Source: Macrotrachela quadricornifera
Lineage: Eukaryota; Rotifera; Eurotatoria; Philodinida; Philodinidae
Direction: 5' to 3'
Length of the DNA stretch: 64,000 nt
Assembly: GCA_022393335.1 (NCBI GenBank)
Contig: JAJEKB010020897.1
Location: 584,550-648,549 of the forward strand
Each line of letters begins with the position of its first letter. The first letter of the stretch is position 1. The notes beneath the pieces were generated by a model, which was given only the letters and a program-made list of their open reading frames with translations, was not told the DNA's origin and searched no databases. A program made the position numbers and the translations under genes. Positions 1 through 10,415 of this stretch are shown here, piece by piece.

Positions 1-75
1 ATAATCATAAGGCACAGATATGGTGTACGGTGATTTGAAACCCATCCCAACGAGCTTTTCGTTCGAGTCAGCCAT
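1..75 (-). CDS. 5' end of an unknown gene, cut by the window edge
   Basis: On the minus strand an ATG at 75-73 opens a frame that stays open for 25 codons to the edge (MADSNEKLVGMGFKSPYTIS and on). The peptide is hydrophilic and has no recognised motif. About 100 bases separate it from the plus-strand ATG at 173, so the two could share a divergent promoter. With so little sequence no function can be given, and chance is possible. Confidence 0.3.
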   Translation of the reverse strand, partial: MADSNEKLVGMGFKSPYTISVPYDY

Positions 76-172
76 TTTGTATAAGTTTAAACTACGTGTT
101 TGTTAATGCAATCCTTTTTCTTACTGTACTGTCAACCGATTATATTTATGTTTTTCTTTTTGCTTCGTCAGC

Positions 173-1314
173 ATGAACAACAAAAATTCGTCATCATGTA
201 GCATAGCCACTCGTGGGGAAAGAACCAATTACAAAACAGCAGATAGTACACTGCTCTACAACTCTGATAGAGTGCGTCATCTATTGTTCTCTAAACTCCT
301 TTGCCATTTTGTTGACTCTGATAAGGATCATGTTCTAATGCTTACTGTATGTACTTAGATGAAGATCTGATACCATGAAACATTTTGCTCTTAAGATTTA
401 TCCATTTATCCATATCTATAGCCTATTTATTCTATCCAATTCATTACATAAAATTGAAACTATCTTTGTTACGATGTTATATTTATTCATAAATAAATTT
501 CATTATATCCGAGGCAGTGAAAGAGATACGATCTCGAATTAAAGAAACATTGATTTTATTTTCAAGCGATAATGTTACTAATCCACTGTCACAAATTTCG
601 TGGATCACGAAATTCACCGCTAGTAACTAATCGACCATGACTATAGGGTGTCCAGAAAGTCACTAGAGTTAGAAATATTTGAAAATTTCCATTACGGCTC
701 AACCAAACAGGCTCACTTTTTAATCAACGATAGAGGCATGTTCATACTCTAAATCCATACGGATAAGGTTAGTGAGAGCCTTAGTCAAATATCACTATCG
801 ACTTCGAAAAGAAAATTTTACTTTTGCACAGATAGAGAGAAAACATTATATAAGCTGGCGCAAAAGTTACTTTATCGAAAGGAAAATTGAATAATTCCAT
901 TATGGCTCAACCAAACCATCAGATTTTTTTTTACCAAGAGTAGAAACATGTTCACACTCCAAAACCATTCGAACAAGGTTCGTGGAAAGCCTTGTTAAGT
1001 GTATTTTTATTTTTCCTAATCTGTGAAAAGTAAAATTTTCTTATCGAAGTCGATAGTGATATTTAACTAAGGCTCTCAGTAATCTTATGGAGATTTTCAA
1101 ATTTTTTTAACTCTAGTGACTTTCTGGATACTCTATAGAGCACCTATTTTCATCGTCGAAACTTAGTGTGGGTGAGCGTAGGATAAATCTATTTTTAGGC
1201 GTGAAGAATGCACAAATACGAAAAGAAGTTGATGAGATCATACACAGTGAATTATTTACTGAAGAACACTATTATCGAATTTGCGAAAGACTTCATCTCG
1301 ACGAAAATAAATAG
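173..1314 (+). CDS. Small protein of unknown function, at least two exons
   Basis: The first exon begins at the ATG at 173 and runs to a donor at 347 (gtatgt) or 351 (gtactt). A terminal exon at 1199-1314 follows an AG acceptor and encodes a charged helix-like stretch (residues such as IRKEVDEIIHSELF) ending in TAG. With the donor at 351 the phases join in frame, giving about 98 residues. The ~850-base intron would then contain the foldback MITE at 642-1137, long compared with the usual 50-70-base introns here. Further exons in between cannot be excluded. I do not recognise the family. No signal peptide or membrane segment is visible. Confidence 0.4.
642..1137. mobile_element. Foldback MITE with ~30-bp terminal inverted repeats
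   Basis: Left end TATAGGGTGTCCAGAAAGTC and right end (reverse complement) TATAGAGTATCCAGAAAGTC match over about 30 bases with a few mismatches. TA is at both borders, as in Tc1/mariner-type insertions. Inside, the stretch around 790-830 is repeated inverted around 1025-1070, and a block beginning ATTCCATTA(C/T)GGCTCAACCA is repeated directly (about 690 and 897). There is no coding capacity, so it is a non-autonomous element. Superfamily assignment from the TA borders is inference. Confidence 0.75.
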
Positions 1315-2946
1315 ACAAAAAAACACATTTTTTATTGTGTTATTTTTCCCTATTCTTTTCTTTTTGCACTCTATCAGAACGATTTGTAAAACCATATGCT
1401 AGTTCTTTTTTATTGTTATTTGTTATCGTTTTTTTCGTTATATATATATATTCTTTTTTTATGTTTGAAGACACATATCTTTTTCACGGAGGAAAGACTG
1501 TCAGGGGCCGTTTCTGTAATTTTTCTTTTTCTTTTTTTTTCCATTATTAACATGATATCATACTGATATCTTATAATTACTTTCTTTGTGGTGTATTCGA
1601 TCGTTTTCTATTTCTCTTTCTCCTCCCTGTTTTCTTCTATATATATATAGGTGTTTCTTCTTGTATGGAGTTGTTGTATCCAGAAGTGAGGTATGATTCA
1701 TCTGCTCCATCTTCTCTTTTTATTGTTATTTTCTTTTTGTTTATCTGAATAAAGTCACACTTTATATTTAAATCATTCTTTTATTCGTTCTACTATCGCG
1801 TCCCTAATACTATGTATTTTATACCTCCATCTCCAAAAAAACGATCGAAAAAGTTTTCATCATTTTTTTGGAAAAGAGAAAAAAATCAATTTCCGAATTT
1901 CATTTCGAAACTTTGTATGAATATAGACTTTATCATGAATAGACTATGATTGAAGTTTCAGACCTTTTCGTGATTTTTATTCTACGATACGGCTATGTTA
2001 AAAACCTACTTTATATCACCCATATATATAGACAAAAATACCATACTCGTATATTCACTCTATTCCTCAGCCATCCCTTTTTAAAGAATAATTTTTGATA
2101 TTATGTATTGGTCACGATTGTTACTTGACGTTAATCAAATCATCTTCAAAGAATAACGAATATATTTAGTTCTGATATATCTATACATATATATTTTGCT
2201 TTAAATTGTTATCTTCACTGTGTATTAATATAAAAGTATAAATATTTTTTTTAGAGATTTAATAGTAAACTATTAAATAGGGAATAGTCAAGAACATCCT
2301 TTCAAAAAATGTCCTAGGACGATTTTGCCTTGCATTTCGTTTTTGGAAAAAATATTCCTACGAAAAATTTCCCTCTATAAAAAATATATCCTTTAAAAAT
2401 GTCTTCTATATAAAAAGTATTCTTTTAGTAAAATTTCAAAAATAGTGGGAATGACAATTTAGTCGTTTTATTTTTATTGGAATTTTTCGGCTAATTTTAA
2501 TAATCATTGATAGTTAACATAGTTTTTCGACTATTTAATGTTGTTTTTGTAATCGTTGGTTTAGGTGAAATTGATGATGAAAGATGATGATGTTTCATTA
2601 GTTAAAAATTTGTATAGATACGACCAATCATACTAGAACAATTTTTTTTCCTTACTTCATTGATTGCATTTTGAGATAAACCTCTGTGCAATTAGCAACT
2701 TCACAAGGAAGTGAAGGACATTTTTTTCGAGGACAAAATGCAAGGACATTCTGGACGTAATTCATTAAATATACATGTAAAATCATTTAAAGACTGAAGA
2801 ACAAAAAGGCAATAGAAATCGATTCTTATAGAATTAATATTGAGAAACTATGCAAATATTGGATTAAATAGTATCAAATATAAAATGAGAAAATGATATT
2901 GACAAGCTATTTCATTTTAACTAAGAAATATTCGAAATATACTAGC
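1315..2946. other. Intergenic, AT-rich
   Basis: About 1.6 kb with many pyrimidine runs (1320-1790) and short chance frames. AATAAA-like signals near 1749 could serve the gene ending at 1314. No gene or repeat can be supported. Confidence 0.6.
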
Positions 2947-3411
2947 ATGTTTGGCTCTTCTCATCTTATCTTCTTGATTGCTTTATTATGTGTTGTTGCT
3001 CATGGACAAATGAGTGTTGATGATTTAGCACGATGTATTATGTCTGAAGCATCGATTGGCAATATAGCTGAACAAATAGCGGTTGGTTTTGCTTGCCAAC
3101 GAAATCCGAATCATGCTAAAAATCAGGAGCCAACAGAAGAAATTATTCAATTAGCCTATGATATTTTGGCTGGTAATGTAAATGATCTAACTCAAGGAGC
3201 TAATCATTGGTATTCACCTATTTCAATGCTTGCAATTGATGAAAGTTCCCAATGCAAGGAACCCATTGGAACAGGTGTGATGGATTGTAGCGGTGGTTTC
3301 GAAAGTATTTGTAATGCAGGAGATAATTACAAACCCAGATGGGCCGTGGAAGACAAATTTATTGATATTCCAGACGTGCAAGATTGCTACTTCAGATTTT
3401 TTAAACTTTGA
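2947..3411 (+). CDS. Secreted SleB-like cell wall hydrolase
   Basis: A single-exon frame. The ATG at 2947 is preferred over 2893 because it places a clean signal peptide at the N-terminus (hydrophobic core residues 5-18, likely cleavage after Ala-His-Gly20). The mature ~134 residues resemble the Hydrolase_2/SleB family of bacterial peptidoglycan hydrolases. The block DLARCIMSEA (about 27-35) corresponds to the family's A-R-x-hydrophobic-x-x-E-A motif with the catalytic Glu at 34, followed by a helix ending AVGFACQRNP. The later DLTQGANHWYSP matches the D-x-T-x-G-A-x-x-(F/W) block. Several cysteines suggest a disulfide-bonded extracellular form. A likely role is digestion of bacterial walls in the gut or body fluid. 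The family is mainly bacterial, so transfer into this lineage is likely but not proven. No introns, in contrast to many neighbours. Confidence 0.75.
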   Translation: MFGSSHLIFLIALLCVVAHGQMSVDDLARCIMSEASIGNIAEQIAVGFACQRNPNHAKNQEPTEEIIQLAYDILAGNVNDLTQGANHWYSPISMLAIDESSQCKEPIGTGVMDCSGGFESICNAGDNYKPRWAVEDKFIDIPDVQDCYFRFFKL

Positions 3412-3837
3412 AGAACGTTCAGTTTATGTACCGATTTTTAACGTTTCTTGAATAATTTTCTTTTCTTCTTTGAAATAAAGGATTATACAGCGTCTAAATC
3501 CTGGGCTTAAAATGCTAAAATTTTGTCTGTCTATTCAAGCTAATTGGAAAATAACATTTCATAAACCAATGAAAACATACCGATAGTCATTAGGACACGA
3601 TTGACCAAAGCTTTTGAAAATCGACGAATTCGAATTTGTGATCACGTTTTTAGTATATGATATAAATGAATAAGTTTCTGATAGTTTAGAACACGATTTC
3701 TACGAGAAAGGACTAATCGAGTCTCTAGATAAGTGCTAATTGTAATATTAGATTCCAATCTTTTGCTTTTTCTTACTCTAGTATTCAATAGCTCCAATAT
3801 CATTTTCAATATTCGTGTACAGATTATGTACGAAGTA

Positions 3838-3935
3838 CAGTAAAACCTCCCTAAAGTGAACACTAATGGGACTGGTTAAAACATGTTCACTATAGGAGGT
3901 GTTCACTATATAGAGGTGTCATAGTGAATAAACTA
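3838..3935 (+). mobile_element. Terminal repeat of a pogo/Tigger-like transposon
   Basis: After a TA dinucleotide comes CAGTAAAACCTCCCTAAAGT, then an ACTAATGGGACTGG block and two copies of a GTTCACTATA(N)AGGGG-like motif. This arrangement (CAGT-AACCTC start, TTGGGAC-like core, repeated GTTC-TATA-GAGGT motifs) is typical of pogo/Tigger ends in the Tc1/mariner superfamily. The body and other end are not visible; the assembly gap begins 100 bases further on. Confidence 0.6.
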
Positions 3936-4035
3936 TTACATGTATACTGTGTATGATGAGTGATACATGTTGATGAGTACGCACATTTTTTGTTAGAATT
4001 TCCTCTGATTACTTAGTGCATAGAATAAAAAAAAA

Positions 4036-4435
4036 NNNNNNNNNNNNNNNNNNNNNNNNNNNNNNNNNNNNNNNNNNNNNNNNNNNNNNNNNNNNNNNNN
4101 NNNNNNNNNNNNNNNNNNNNNNNNNNNNNNNNNNNNNNNNNNNNNNNNNNNNNNNNNNNNNNNNNNNNNNNNNNNNNNNNNNNNNNNNNNNNNNNNNNNN
4201 NNNNNNNNNNNNNNNNNNNNNNNNNNNNNNNNNNNNNNNNNNNNNNNNNNNNNNNNNNNNNNNNNNNNNNNNNNNNNNNNNNNNNNNNNNNNNNNNNNNN
4301 NNNNNNNNNNNNNNNNNNNNNNNNNNNNNNNNNNNNNNNNNNNNNNNNNNNNNNNNNNNNNNNNNNNNNNNNNNNNNNNNNNNNNNNNNNNNNNNNNNNN
4401 NNNNNNNNNNNNNNNNNNNNNNNNNNNNNNNNNNN
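4036..4435. other. Assembly gap of exactly 400 N
   Basis: A run of 400 N. A second run of exactly 400 N occurs at 61935-62334, so both sizes are probably scaffolding conventions. Sequence joins across it are not reliable at base level. Confidence 0.98.
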
Positions 4436-4485
4436 AGTAATAATTATTTAGAATCGGCAATATGACGGTGCCTGTTTTTTTTTAC

Positions 4486-4496
4486 AATATATATAG
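4486..4496 (+). promoter_or_regulatory. Possible TATA box of the GST gene
   Basis: The tract CAATATATATAG lies about 75 bases before the ATG of the glutathione transferase, a plausible TATA position for a short leader. In DNA this AT-rich such tracts are common. Confidence 0.3.
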
Positions 4497-4566
4497 TCAA
4501 CACTATTGACGTATTTCTCATTTCTTCTCTTCGGTTGTTCGGTAAAACATACACGTACATACTACA

Positions 4567-5178
4567 ATGTCAACATACAAGCTATACTATTTCAATGCTC
4601 GAGGACGTGCAGAAATAGCTCGTCTTATTTTTGCCGCTGCTGGACAAGAATTCGAAGATATTCGATATGAAGGTAGTGAATGGCCATTGCATAAATCTGA
4701 AATGCCTTTGGGTCAAGTACCTGTTCTTGAAGTTGATGGAGTTATGCTACCACAATCGATGACAATCGCTCGTTTTCTTGCTAAACAATTTGGTCTCGTA
4801 GGTAAAGACAATCTTGAACAAGCTAAAGTCGATGCTGTTGTTGATACAAGCATTGATTTGGCTCTAAAAATTGTACCAATTTACTTTGAACAAGATGAAG
4901 CCAAGAAAACATCAAAAATGACGGAATTCTTTGCTGATGAATTGCCAAAACACTTGCGAAACTTTGAAACTCTAGCAAAGTTATATAGTAATGGAGGTCC
5001 ATTCTTTGTTGGAAATCATCTGACTTGGTGCGATTTAGAAGTATATGATATGTTGGATTTTATTCTTCAAATCAACAGTGACATTCTTCATGGTTATCCA
5101 TGGTTACAACATCATCGCCAAGAGGTCGAAAAACAACCAAAAATTGCTGCCTATCTCAAAAATCGACCAGCCAAATAA
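4567..5178 (+). CDS. Sigma-class glutathione S-transferase
   Basis: 203 residues, the normal length for a cytosolic sigma GST (prostaglandin D synthase-like). The thioredoxin-fold N-domain starts [20 protein letters not shown], with the catalytic Tyr in the YYF block that activates glutathione thiol, and the sigma-type RGRAE helix. QVPVLEVDG holds the cis-proline of the glutathione site, and [17 protein letters not shown] carries the conserved Gln-Ser pair that binds the gamma-glutamyl group. The all-helical C-domain (about 80-203) includes the [12 protein letters not shown] region with the folding-nucleus Asp. It is a single exon with no signal peptide, so cytosolic. It probably conjugates glutathione to electrophiles or isomerises prostaglandin-like substrates; the substrate cannot be told from sequence. 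Confidence 0.93.
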   Translation: MSTYKLYYFNARGRAEIARLIFAAAGQEFEDIRYEGSEWPLHKSEMPLGQVPVLEVDGVMLPQSMTIARFLAKQFGLVGKDNLEQAKVDAVVDTSIDLALKIVPIYFEQDEAKKTSKMTEFFADELPKHLRNFETLAKLYSNGGPFFVGNHLTWCDLEVYDMLDFILQINSDILHGYPWLQHHRQEVEKQPKIAAYLKNRPAK

Positions 5179-8100
5179 ATCTGAAAAAGAAATACTCAAC
5201 AGAATTATCGAATAATTCTGATATATTAGAAAATTTTTAATATCTACATGCCAGAAGAACAATTTGCATGCATATTTATAAAAATAAGACTGATATTAGT
5301 AGATTTTAGATTAGCTAAATATATTCCATTAATACATGCTCTTTTATTTAATCTTATAAATTAATAAAATCGTTTCTTACTCCATGATGCAATATCATTT
5401 TCTTTTGAAAACTTTCACCAAGTTTTTAAGATACTACCATTAGTTCTGTTTATTTAATTATTATTGAAATAATTAAGCTAATTGTGTATAAACCATTTTT
5501 CAAACACTTCTAATGTTTATTGACTATATCTCAATGATTGTCATTTCGACTTATTCCGCATTGATAGATGTAAGTGCAAGAAATTGATTGGTATTAAAAA
5601 AATGTATCACCTTTCACATGGAAAGAACAGTAAAAGTGACGAATCTTTTTATAGTGAATAAGAGTTAAGATTGTGAGTAGTATCAAAACATTCAATGTAA
5701 TAACAAATACTAAAATGGTTGTGTTAACCGTAATGATAATTTATATAACAACAACAGATGAGTATTCCAATAAAAAATATTGAAGTAACAATCATCATTA
5801 TTTTTATTACTAGCATAGTACTTTGTTCTTTAAGAGAAAATATCGTTTTTTCGAATAATAATAATTATTTAAATATTAAATTAAATAAGGATCTGAAATC
5901 AATCATTTCATAATACTATCTAAGATATAATGTGTTGGAACTTGAATCAATGAAATATATAAAATCTTAAGCGTCATATTAGATTAAACTTTACGAATAG
6001 TCTTTTTTCATTTTCAACTTGCTGAATTGATTGACTTTCTCGTTTAATGACTAGCGAATAGTAACGATCTACTTATGATTTATTAAAGGACTTAATCTTT
6101 ACTATATATATATATCTATATCCATGATTTGATCCATTGATATCTAATTGGTGATAACGATAAAACGACACATGCAGGCTTTTGTTGACATATTGAACTT
6201 TTACTTTTTCTTTTCTTCATTAAAACTAATTGATTCCAGTGCAGCAAATATTTTTTTGTCACAAAATAAAAATACTTCAAGGAAAAATCATATTGTATTT
6301 TGCTCGTTTGTAAAGAGGAATTGAACTAAAAACACAACTCTCATTTTTTTAGTAGCAAATATTCTATACTCAATCAATAGACTTTTGTTTTTTGAATGTT
6401 AATCATGTTATTGTTCTATTAAAAAATGTAATAGGCTTGGTAACGACAAACATATGAGATGAAATTATTCAGATGTTTGTAATTTCATACTAAGACACTA
6501 ATGATAGATCAACATTTTTGTGAAGTACAAAAGATTTGTTGAATGTCTTCATCCCATTTTTGTATTTAATACTCAATAATTATGAAAGCCAGTAAAATGT
6601 TCTTTCAAAAAAAGAAAAATAATTCAATCGTTTGTAATAGTTGAATAAAAAAAAGAGAAATATTTTACTGGGCTGTATTATTTGTTCTTTGATGTATTCG
6701 TAAGTGCAAACGATTGTTTGATCGAACATTGCAGTTGGGCAAGTATCAAAGGTTGCATCAACAAACATGAAAAATGTAAGTTGAACTCGACAGATAGATA
6801 ATAATAATAAACCAATTTCTTGTTTTTTATACAGAGGCGCAGCGTATCGAATATGAAAGAAGTGAATACGATATCTTCAACTACTAACAAGGCACAGGTA
6901 GCTAAGAAATTAGTCTCTTTGTATATAAGCGTAAAAGCAAAATAAGAACTAATTCTATTAATATGCCAATACTAGAGACAGACAGTACTTCAGAAAACTG
7001 ATTTACATAAATAGAAAAAAAAGTAACAGTGGTTTAGAATATTATGAGCAAGTTCTTTTACTTATTCTACTAACGTTATTTATATTCAGAACATACCTAA
7101 AATATTGTTTTTATTCTGATTCTCATTAATCGTTATTCCCACCCTGCTCTTCAGCTTTAAGATGCAGTCTAAAATTCGAACTTCTGTTTAAGAAAAAAGT
7201 TTCGTTCTTTTGCTATTAAAAAAACCTTTCATAAATTCAACATAAAATACCAGAAATATTTTTATAAATTCTAATTGATATAGATGAGTTCTTAATGGAA
7301 ATTTAAGATGAAATTAACTATTTACTGATAATATTCGATTCTAATCAACTTTCTATAATTAAAGGGGTGAGGGTGGGTGAGGGTGTGGATGAGGATACAG
7401 GTGTTGGCGAAAGCAAAGCAGAGAGTGAACTTTGATTTTGTTGTGGGCTTCATCCAGGCCCCGAAAGCAATTGTCTGGACAGCATCTTTGATGGAATCTG
7501 TAAAGAGTATCAAATATCTAACATTATAGTGTGTGCTTTTCTTTTCATTTTTCATATACTGATTATTATATAGAATAAACTTTCACCTATGAATACAAAA
7601 AATAAACTGACTCTTCATATAGCAAAAACCATTATTGACCATTAAAATATGTCATTTATATGGAATCTAACCAAATACTACTATAAATGTTGAAGTAATT
7701 ATGTGTATACAGTTTACCTAAACAAACATCATCCTCATTTATATTGTATTGGTTTGTTTTTCGTTTGAAAAGGAGGTGTAAACAAACGAAGAATAATAAC
7801 TACAGTATTTTAATACTACTATTTTTTAAAAATAATTTTAGTACTTTTTTGATTAATTCCATTCGTTGAAATTTCAGTACATCAAACTGTTTTGAATGCG
7901 TTTTTTTCGGGCTATATTTAGTATAATTCAAGATTGAACTTTGTATAACAGTTTGAATAAAAATTTATGTGAGTTTCCCCGCATTTCGAAAATTTTTAAT
8001 TAGTTTTAAGTATGAAATGTAATCACTACAGGTGATCAATATCTATTTGTACAAGTTTTATGTTAATTTTATGATTTTGAGAAATTTAAAAGTTTCATCT

Positions 8101-8489
8101 TCTTTACATGTGCGATTGCAATAAAACTAACGAATAACCATGTTAATGAGAAACACTAAGTGTAATAAATATGAAGAAAGCTGAAATTGTAATTACAAAG
8201 AAAATAATGCACTGTGATCTTCTCGTAAATGCAAAGAGTTTTGAAGCCAATTGCTCTCCTATGATTTGCACTATGAAGGAACGCTTTTAAATGTTCTCGA
8301 AATTCAATAAAGTTTGTAAGGACAAAATGCAACTAGGAGATTATTAGATTATGGTTTCATCCATGGAAAATTATGGTTGAAGACGATGAATAGAGTCACT
8401 TGTAGTTTTCCTATAAAAGGTGATAAATAGAAGAAATCAATGCTAATAGTATTAAGAAAAAACAAAAACATCTAAACAGAAAAAAAGTA
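5179..8489. other. Intergenic, 3.3 kb, no supported gene
   Basis: AT-rich DNA with short chance frames on both strands. The only compositional anomaly is a G-rich stretch at about 7361-7400 (repeated GGGTGAGGGTGG-like words) followed by a locally GC-richer segment to about 7480. No splice-compatible exon chain, RNA gene or terminal inverted repeat was found. Confidence 0.55.
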
Positions 8490-9330
8490 ATGAGAGTAAA
8501 ATTTTCAATGCTAAAATCTATACACTATTTTACTCCGATCTTTCTGAAAAGCAATGCAGGTGATGGCAGTAATTTTTTCAGCTCTAGAGTTGCTCAGCAA
8601 TTACCTAAATCAAATTTGAACATAAATGAAGAACACACTACTAAGACGAACTTGAAATTAGAGACCTGCGGGAACGATTTTTTCCCGTGATTTCCCGTCC
8701 CGTTTCCCGCGGGAACGGGAACGGGAATTCCCGTTGTAATTTTGAGAACGGGAACGCGGGAACGGGAACAGTATTATAAAATTGATGTTCCCGTAACGAA
8801 AATTATGTTTTCTTGTTTTTCATGTGTTCTGATATTTTCAAAATAGATTTTTATCTGTAATAACTAAATAACTATTTTACATATGATTAATGTAAAAAGG
8901 GACAAACAAGATTCACATAATAATATACTATGAACCAATGCTCAAAGTATGACGTCACTAGAAGCTAGTATATTCTGATAGCAGATTTTGTCAGACACAA
9001 TTGAGGAAATAAGAATAGGGATTTGGGAACGTTTGCGGGAGCGGGAATGTGGGAACGGGAACGCGGGAACGGGAATGCGGGATCGGGAAAGCGATAAAAT
9101 TGTACGGGAACGGGAAAGCGGGAACGGGAACTAAATCTTTTTTCTGCGGGAACGGGAGCGGGAAACGGGAACCGAAAAAAATCGTTTCCGCAGGACTCTA
9201 CTTGAAATACGTGAAGGTACCTCGATGGGACTTCAGAGACGAAGACATACATTGTGAACTTCAGAAAATTCAGAATACGTGGAATATAGCGAGGAAAGTA
9301 GCGTTTCCATCCATGATGAAATTGATATGA
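8490..9330 (+). pseudogene. Short unknown reading frame split by a hAT-type insertion
   Basis: A frame starting at the ATG at 8490 runs to 8658, is interrupted by the element at 8659-9200, and resumes in the same frame after the duplicated target site (from 9209) to a stop at 9328-9330. Taking out the element plus one target copy leaves about 97 codons uninterrupted. The downstream part reads like real protein (YVKVPRWDFRDEDIHCELQK). I do not recognise the family, and it may be only part of a larger, older exon. The frame continuity could be chance, at one in three. Confidence 0.3.
8651..9208. mobile_element. Non-autonomous hAT-type element with 8-bp target duplication
   Basis: The element (8659-9200, 542 bp) is flanked by perfect copies of CTTGAAAT (8651-8658 and 9201-9208). 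The ends are inverted repeats: left TAGAGACCTGCGGGAACGAT and right, reverse-complemented, TAGAGTCCTGCGGAAACGAT, followed by a T run. Both subterminal regions are packed with the hexamer GGGAAC in (C)GGGAACGGGAA tracts: pointing both ways on the left (8686-8770), and mainly forward on the right (9025-9170). An 8-bp target duplication, TAGAG-like ends and short subterminal repeats are hAT hallmarks. No transposase is inside. Confidence 0.88.
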
Positions 9331-10415
9331 AGAATAAACTGCAGAAGTATCGCGATGCAGTCTGGTCTTGAAGGTCATCCGTGAATTTACCTTTTTTCAA
9401 AAGTTGAAAGTTTTTCGACGTCGTCTTCTGCTCTATGGATCTGTATAAAAAAAGAGCAGACTGGTAGATCCTCGTCTTATACCAATTGTTAATATATCAA
9501 TTATTAATCTATGTAATGGTCTAAGATAAAAGAAAAACAAACACAAATGAATTATTCGAGAGAAAAAAATGAAAAACAAATGGTCATTTTCAAATCGAAA
9601 TAACTAAAAAAAGTCACATAGAAATAGAAAATAATAAACGACTAGCAGAATATATATCGTTAGAATCCTAGTAGCACGAGAATAATACATGTAAAATAAA
9701 TACTCTATCGTCTTCAAAAACAAATCGCAAAGAGAGAAAACATCTTATTAACCAGATCATATAAAAGAGGATTCCTTCTTATATCTTGCTCTTATAATGA
9801 AGAAGAAAATTCTTGCTCAAATCTAATTTATCGAGAGGGACAAGCCGTTAGACAATCAGATTCCGGAAAGAGTTTTCTCCACTATTGTAACGGCAAAGTA
9901 TAATGTTATCCATGCCGATCTTGGGATGTGGAAGTCCTTCTTTCATATATTAGGAAGCTAACTGTAAAGACAAAACATTATCTTGTTTTGGTCATATGAA
10001 AGAAGATTCCTACAAAGCTTCTGATCACAACGGTCAACACTATATTTCATCCTTCTAAAAGTGAGGAAAAATCTTGTTACAATCTGATAGGTCAACGAAA
10101 TACTGTATAACAAAGATTCTTTTGGTCGAAACATTATAAGCGAAGGCTGTTAAAACTTCAATTTCTTGTATTAGAATCGCTTCGGTGAGATAATCATACT
10201 CACAAATTTCCTTTTTCTTATCTATTATCCGGTAAAGTAATGCTAACTTCCCTTTCCTATCCCAATGACCAAAATCAGTAGAATCACTTAACAATCCCGG
10301 AATTTCGGCTCAAAAATACATTTCCTAAATATTTAACTAACAGAGACTTTATACGTATTTTATTGCACTGCCTAGGGTGAAGCACGATTATCAGCTATTA
10401 AAATAGACATAGACA
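9331..10415. other. Intergenic, small inverted repeats only
   Basis: Contains short hairpins, for example CTTCTTTCATAT near 9938 against ATATGAAAGAAG near 9985, enclosing an ACAAAACATTATCTTGTTTTGGT palindrome-like core. A minus frame at 10055-10294 has no recognisable features. No gene is supported. Confidence 0.45.

Noticed and set aside
3993..4465. Open frames on both strands across the N run, and likewise at 61919-62356
   Set aside because: They exist only because N is translated as an unknown residue.
7361..7400. Interstitial telomeric repeat (bdelloid telomeres have been described as TGTGGG)
   Set aside because: The G-rich words are GGGTGA/GGGTGG mixtures, not a regular TGTGGG array.
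8965..9378. Minus-strand frame rich in Pro/Phe/Arg, and plus frame 9049-9330 in its first half
   Set aside because: Translation of the GGGAAC subterminal array of the hAT element; only the part after 9209 belongs to flanking DNA.
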